Notes under the pieces: generated by a model
Database searches by the model: none
Told to the model about the DNA's origin: nothing
The model's input: the letters and a program-made list of their open reading frames with translations, nothing else
NCBI RefSeq assembly: GCF_037975245.1
Contig: NC_092563.1
Span: 16,525,094 to 16,589,093 of the forward strand
Length of the DNA: 64,000 nt
Direction: 5' to 3'
Origin: Apostichopus japonicus
Taxonomy: Eukaryota > Echinodermata > Holothuroidea > Aspidochirotida > Stichopodidae
Translations under genes and position numbers: made by a program
Part shown: positions 58,476-64,000 of the stretch, piece by piece
Layout of the letters: each line of letters begins with the position of its first letter
How positions within the stretch are numbered: the stretch's first letter is position 1

Positions 58476-59885
58476 TCCTATATAATCACATTTTCCCTCT
58501 GTTTTGAAACATATTCTCGAATATGATTCAAACTTGTTTGGAATGACACCTTTATACATTAATGGAAAGTGCCCGCAAGTGATAAAAAGTCCCAAAATTA
58601 ACATCAAAACATATATTCAAGGATAGTTCTTACTCATTGAATGGTAAAAAAACAAAAAGAGGGGGAAAAACACACCAAAATATACCCTTCGAAAGCATAA
58701 ATTGTGCCTCTCGCATCCGAACAATAATCTCATACACCTTAGGGACAAATTTTAGCTGGCCACTCAAGGCGTAACTTAAAGCAAAAAGGTATATTTATCG
58801 TATGAAATGGACTGCTCGTTGTAGAGTATCTTTGTTTTCAACGTGTCATATTAATGATATTAACTGCAAGCTGGATTTACAGGTGCAGAGACAATATTAC
58901 ATTAAGAAAATTAAGGAAGGCCGGTTGATGTTAATATCTACAGGCTATGGTCGAAGACTACCGACAGAAACACACACACACGAAAAAAAAAAATGTTGAA
59001 TAAAAAAAAAAAAATTTGCAAAATGCAAAATACATGGGTGAGACGTGAATAAAATGTTGCTGTCTTGACAGAGCGCTTCTGGCAGTAAATTACGTCTGAC
59101 ATTTGCCTAGATTGCAGAGAAAATGCAGTTCATAATGTTTAATTATATTGATATGAGCTATTATATAGAGACAACGCCCTTTATACGCCCTACATAATAT
59201 ACTGGAAGTGAAATTAACGTCCTAACAGATCATCATATAACATTGATTATACATATGTAAGGCATATCATCAATGCGTAGTTCGGGTTCGGCAATGGCGT
59301 AAGGGATGGGAGAAGGCAGTTGTGGGAGGGGAGAAGGGAGTTGGGTGGGGGGGGGGTTGGTATACGTGTGGGAATATGCCAAGAATATTTCCAAGGAAAA
59401 CACATTGTAATCTGTTTCCTGTTTGTATTTGACTTTCATAACCTGGAAGAGGATGAAAATCAACAGGATTTTTTCCAAAAAATCGTACTAAAAACTCTAC
59501 AATATATCCTTCAAATTTAAGATGAAACAACTGCTGATTTTTTAAACTATCGAAGCAAATAATCCATGCATTTTGTTTTGCTGGTGGAAGGGGGCTCGAT
59601 GCTTCCATATACACCACTTGTATTCATATATAACTATAATGTATGCCAAAATTATTCCGAAGGCAACTCCTTCAGATACAAATTTTTAACTCAAGTGGAA
59701 CTCAATATTCCAACCAACCCTTACCCCCACCCATAGTACGACTATTGAAGTCCTGTAACCTGATAAATCCGTAACCCCCACCCCCACACCCGACCCCCGT
59801 TTGCTGTTTTTAGTCCGTGTATCAATAAATGTCAGTTTATTATACATTCGTCACCTGGTTTTGTGTGTATCCAAAGATATCGAGC

Positions 59886-59912
<27 letters not shown>
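59886..59912 (+). repeat. TA microsatellite
   Basis: Uninterrupted TA repeat of about 13 units. Confidence 0.9.
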
Positions 59913-59916
<4 letters not shown>

Positions 59917-60741
59917 CGAAAATCCAAGCGTTGACAGTTGTGGCTGAATTAATCACCTGTTGTTTAAAGGATGTGTATAAGCTTCATATGAAAACGATTT
60001 TTGCCACCCCTCCCTCACCTATACCCCATCCATTAGTTCACTCCAATCCATCTACGTTTAATCACTTAAAGAATGTCTTATGTGTTACTTTTCATTATAC
60101 TGTTAGTAGAAGGCAGTCTGGCAGTTTTCACATTAGAAACACAGCGATTACCCTTTCTTGTACCTCCTTCCCACCCCCCCCCCATTCGGTTCTCCGCTCT
60201 CCCATCCCCTTTATCCTTATTATCCAATTATTGCCATCCCCTCCCGTGCTTATGTTATTTTGTTATTACGTTGACTTAAGTGGCAAAAAATTTGAAATAC
60301 AACAGAAATTTTGGACTTGCTATACTTTAAAGAGATTCACAGATGGATAAACATAAGCTTTCCTGTAACATTGCTGCATCTATCCACACATATAGATAAA
60401 AACCCGTCATCTTTCCATTCCTCTTCATCTAATGTCTTTATATTGCAAAGATATGCATTTTTAAACGATCGGTGAATCAACTTGGTTCGGTATTCTTGGC
60501 AACGGTCCGCTGAGTCACAGATCATCATAGTATATTTATACATAAATGAGCTGAATGATCTGTTTCCCCCTTATTTTTCGTTTAAATAATTTATCTTAGG
60601 AAGCAGACAAAGCTCTCAGTTACCAGATATAAAGTTTACGATAGAAAGCTGAAGTATTTTGACATAATATAGCATCGCTGCATGAGGCTGTCCAATATCT
60701 ACGCTGTAAACTATACCCAGTTTAGTATAGCACTGGGTGAC

Positions 60742-61472
60742 CAGAGTTGTCAACAAGTCCCTAGCTGCAAGTCTCAAGTCAAGTCTCAAGTCTTTACCAG
60801 CAAGTCTCAAGTCAAGTCTCAAGTCACCTTGAAAATTTTGAGCGAGTCTCAAGTCAAGTCTCAAGTCTTTGGAGGTCGAGTCTCGAGTCAAGTCTCAAGT
60901 CCCTATGAGCAAGTCCCAAGTCAAGTCTCAAGTCTTTGAAGTTTGAATACAATGATGCAGGCTACGAATAATGTAACAGTGTTCCAGGAATTATGTGGTA
61001 TAAATTAAACAGCCGAATAGCAAAACCGGGGCACACGCCACGGAACAAATTACCTCCAAATTTGCTAGCCACTGTTTTATTGAAAAAGGCCAACTTTCAG
61101 CCAAACAGCAGCCCTGGATGGAATATTCAACCAAGCCAATGGTAGTTATGGTAACGCCTGTAGTCGTCGTTGGGCGCTCGTAATTCGAGCGTACACCGTA
61201 CACGAAACCATAATTATTTATTATCGATATCAACTTATGAAGTTATTTAATGATTAGAAAATTGTGAAATACAAACAAGTCTCTAGTAGAAAAACCGAGT
61301 CTTTTGAAGGCAAGTCTCAAGTCAAGTCCCAAGTCTTTGCTAACTTTTTGGGCAAGTCTCAAGTCAAGTCCCAAGTCTCTGACAGCCGAGTCTCGAGTCG
61401 AGTCTCAAGTCCTAAAATTTGCGACTCGAGTCGGACTCGAGTCCGAGTCCCTGACTCGAGTCCCCAACTCTG
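60742..61472 (+). mobile_element. hAT-like non-autonomous element with internal AAGTCTC arrays, TSD TGGGTGAC
   Basis: 731 bp flanked by perfect 8-bp repeats TGGGTGAC at 60734-60741 and 61473-61480. The left end is CAGAGTTGTCAACAAGTCC and the right end read inward is CAGAGTTGGGGACTCGAG. Two direct-orientation minisatellites built from CAAGTCTCAAGT words occupy 60768-60934 and 61311-61460. The frames that read SQVKSQV come from these arrays and are not genes. The 370-bp centre between them is unique sequence without coding signal. Confidence 0.92.
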
Positions 61473-62859
61473 TGGGTGACTCTAATAGACACACGCCATT
61501 GAGATGGACTCGTTTTACTCACAACTTGTCAATTTGGAAGTTGTTCTGTTGTTGGTCAATCTCTTAGATCTCTAAGACTCACGCGTGGGGACGCAATAAG
61601 CTAAAAAATATTGGAAAATGTATAGTGTATAAACCTGAATTATATGATAAGCGTAATTGTTATACGTCAGTCCTCGTAACAATTAAATATGTCGAAATTA
61701 ATTATTTTAGAACAAATTTCTAATCTTTCACTGTAGCAAATACTTAGGTATATTTATATGTTTTGATATATAACGTTGCCTAATATGATCACTTCATGTA
61801 ATACTTTCATACTTGGCCTATTTGGATAACTCTCAACGTATCTATGTATAAGAGATCTCTGTGGTTGCAAACATTTGAATAAATCTGAAAGCAGATAACA
61901 AATTCTAATAAATTTCTATCCCAATAAACTTTCCCTCTGCGCGTAAATTCAGTTTAGTCAGGTCAGGGAGATGGACCATAGTGTATAATAGTATTAAACT
62001 TGTCAAAAAATCAGTTGATGAAGTCACTCAAACGTGAATGGCGCCATCTAATATCTACTTTGAAATAGTACATGTACATGACTGATGCGACAATCAAAGC
62101 GCATTTCCAGGTTTTGTTGTATAGTCTCTAAAAAGTGATAAACTATTATACCACACTAATTTGCATAAACGTCCTTAATGTGAATAGATTGTACACCGAG
62201 TCAAGAGTTAGTTCGTGTCCAGTTTTATTCATCATTTGATTATTCTTTATCAATAATAACGGTTATTACGAGGCTGATAAAAATCAGATATCAAACTCAC
62301 CTTTGACGGAAGACACGTCGTACAGAAAACCCGCAACGAACCCCCGGTTGAGGTATATCGTGGGCCCCTTCCTCGCAATGACTAATTGTACTAACTTGAG
62401 AAAAAAGGCCTATCTGTTGAACACGGGCGGGTCAAAATGAGACCCTAGCGGCAGTTAATACGACTTAGTACCATATTTGTTTGATCAGTTGGTTAAAAAC
62501 GATTGAGTGGCGTTGTGATAATTTTAGCCTCAAAGCGGGGAAAAATAAGGCAGAAGCCACGTAATTAAGCTGGTGGGCATACAACATGGTAATTCATAGA
62601 GTAAAATTTGCCCTATAGGTTTTTTGTTTAATACGATTGCCATTGATTTGTAAGCAGATGGTTCGCCCGGAATGTTTAGTGCTACCTCGATTCCTTAATC
62701 TGAGAAATCATCTTGATTCAGAGAGTATGGGAGGCCAAATCGATCAGGGTTCATCTTCCAATGAGGTATACAGAAGGTTTCAACGAGGGAATCTATTACT
62801 CAGTCTAGGTCACATTCGATATATGACATTATTCTCTGCTCCCTGGCTCCCAATCTCAA

Positions 62860-62980
62860 TCTGTTTTCATCATGATTGGACGGGTGTTTTTTGGTCCAGC
62901 ATCATTCCAAGATGGCGGGTTCTCGGCTTACAGTGGTGCAATCCGCCGTGCTCATTGGCGAATTATTCCTGACGTCACTA
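62860..62980. promoter_or_regulatory. Promoter-like cluster: YY1, CCAAT and CRE sites
   Basis: AAGATGGCGG (62909-62918) matches the YY1 core. ATTGG (62954-62958) is an inverted CCAAT box and a second ATTGG lies near 62876. TGACGTCA (62970-62977) is a full CRE. It could be the promoter of a gene beyond the right edge. I found no coding exon next to it. Confidence 0.4.
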
Positions 62981-63527
62981 CTCTCGGCGTTCGAATCACT
63001 CGATTTTAAGCACGAATGACCCTGCAAATGTCATTACGGACGTACTATAGCTTTACAGCTGCAAGTAGTTCCATGTATAAACACGTTACTTGTATGTTCG
63101 TTCACCGCTTTTACATATATAGGCCAGTACTCTGGCATGACGTCGGGACCTTCGCTTCAAGAATATTCTATGTAACGACGGTCGATTCAATGTCTTCATT
63201 CGCTGCACAAGCTCTTTGGGTAGGGATGGAGGGGGGGGGGGGCGTAGGCATAATACACACAATCTATTCCGGATTTTTCAGTATAGAAAATGGTTGACTC
63301 GTTACATCACTGTCTTTAATAGTCTTTCGATGATCAATGACGTGAAGTTGTTGAGCAATCACACTATGACCTTCTCACTTCAACGAATACAATTAACACC
63401 ATTTAATTGTAGTGTCTGATGACTTGTGGTGTCACCAGGCGGTAATGAACATTTGTTAATGCTGACTTGGTACATTCATGATATACCCCTTCATAGCTTT
63501 TATATCACGTGATAATTGACATACTTA

Positions 63528-63905
63528 CGGTGGTCCTGAAGGGACAGACGAGTAATTGTAGTTTTTATACTATGTGTATAGTATAACAGGACAACACGTC
63601 ATAAATACGATATTTGTCGAGTTGACATGTGACGATAATGTGATTTCTTTACGAAGAGTATCAAATTGTCGAGTTGCTGCGTTTTTTGCACATAACTTGA
63701 TATAACACGTCGAAAATACATTATTTATCAAGTGAACAAATTACATGCAATGCATCAACTCGACATTTAGACAAGTTTATCGTCGAGATTGTCATGTCTG
63801 AGTAACTTGTCAACTCGACAAACATTGTACTTTTGAGTCGTTGTCAACAATATACAAATTTGTTGTGTTGTCGTGTACACGGTCTGTGTACCTTCAGAAC
63901 CACCG
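63528..63905 (+). mobile_element. TA-flanked inverted-repeat MITE (Tc1/mariner-like)
   Basis: Ends are CGGTGGTCCTGAAGGGACA and, read inward from the right, CGGTGGTTCTGAAGGTACA (two mismatches), each preceded by TA. A TA target is typical of Tc1/mariner-type elements. The interior carries several GTCGAGTTG words in both orientations. No transposase is encoded. Confidence 0.8.
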
Positions 63906-64000
63906 TACAATTATCTTTGACAACTTGAAGTGTTTCATTGTCCAAACGTATCACGTCTGGTTCAAAAATAGCGAGGTGTGGAAATCCACTTTGAAAATTA

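Noticed and set aside
60616-60939. SQVKSQV and LRLDLRL repeat proteins
   Set aside because: Both strands of an internal minisatellite in a hAT-like element; boundaries follow the element, not a gene.

Overview
This window is AT-rich animal nuclear DNA. Genes are split into short exons with GT..AG introns, there are no operons, and transposon relics, microsatellites and long G or C homopolymers are abundant. Protein resemblance (FEN1, DDX27, C16orf87/UPF0547, LRRC58-like) and the Mag-type Ty3/gypsy element suggest a marine invertebrate deuterostome, most plausibly an echinoderm. The species is inferred, not proven.

Layout. Bases 650-6728 (+) hold the last seven coding exons of a leucine-rich-repeat protein resembling LRRC58; its 5' part lies outside the window. 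Bases 6729-10234 are the gap between convergent genes and contain a three-copy tandem repeat. Bases 10235-18351 (-) hold a complete 11-exon FEN1, the flap endonuclease of replication and repair (376 aa, all seven metal-binding acidic residues and the PCNA box present). Bases 18352-19103 are the region shared with the divergent gene DDX27. Bases 19104-39747 (+) hold a complete 18-exon DDX27, a DEAD-box helicase of ribosome biogenesis (770 aa). DDX27 intron 3 carries a nearly intact antisense Ty3/gypsy retrotransposon (22277-27004) with 172-bp LTRs that differ at two positions and a 5-bp target duplication. Bases 39748-46222 are intergenic and repeat-rich. Bases 46223-50298 (+) hold a complete five-exon homologue of C16orf87 (UPF0547, 183 aa), followed by a probable 1.4-kb 3' UTR made of degenerate repeats. 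Bases 51672-64000 contain no gene that I can support, but do contain several transposon relics, a 142-bp TA array and two promoter-like site clusters.

Exon models for all four genes were built by hand from splice sites. Phases close across every junction, and FEN1 lands on human residue numbering at D34, D86, E158, E160, D179, D181, D233 and Q337-F344.

The window contains no new multi-gene system that I can defend. The most distinctive content is the mobile-element layer. Five hAT-like non-autonomous elements have flanking 8-bp duplications (one with a single mismatch). There is also a TA-flanked inverted-repeat element, two foldback elements, and dispersed copies of a motif resembling a degenerate hammerhead ribozyme core. 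Other notable items are a 108-bp tandem duplication that copies the helicase motif V part of DDX27 exon 11, and the repeat-built 3' UTR of the C16orf87 homologue.
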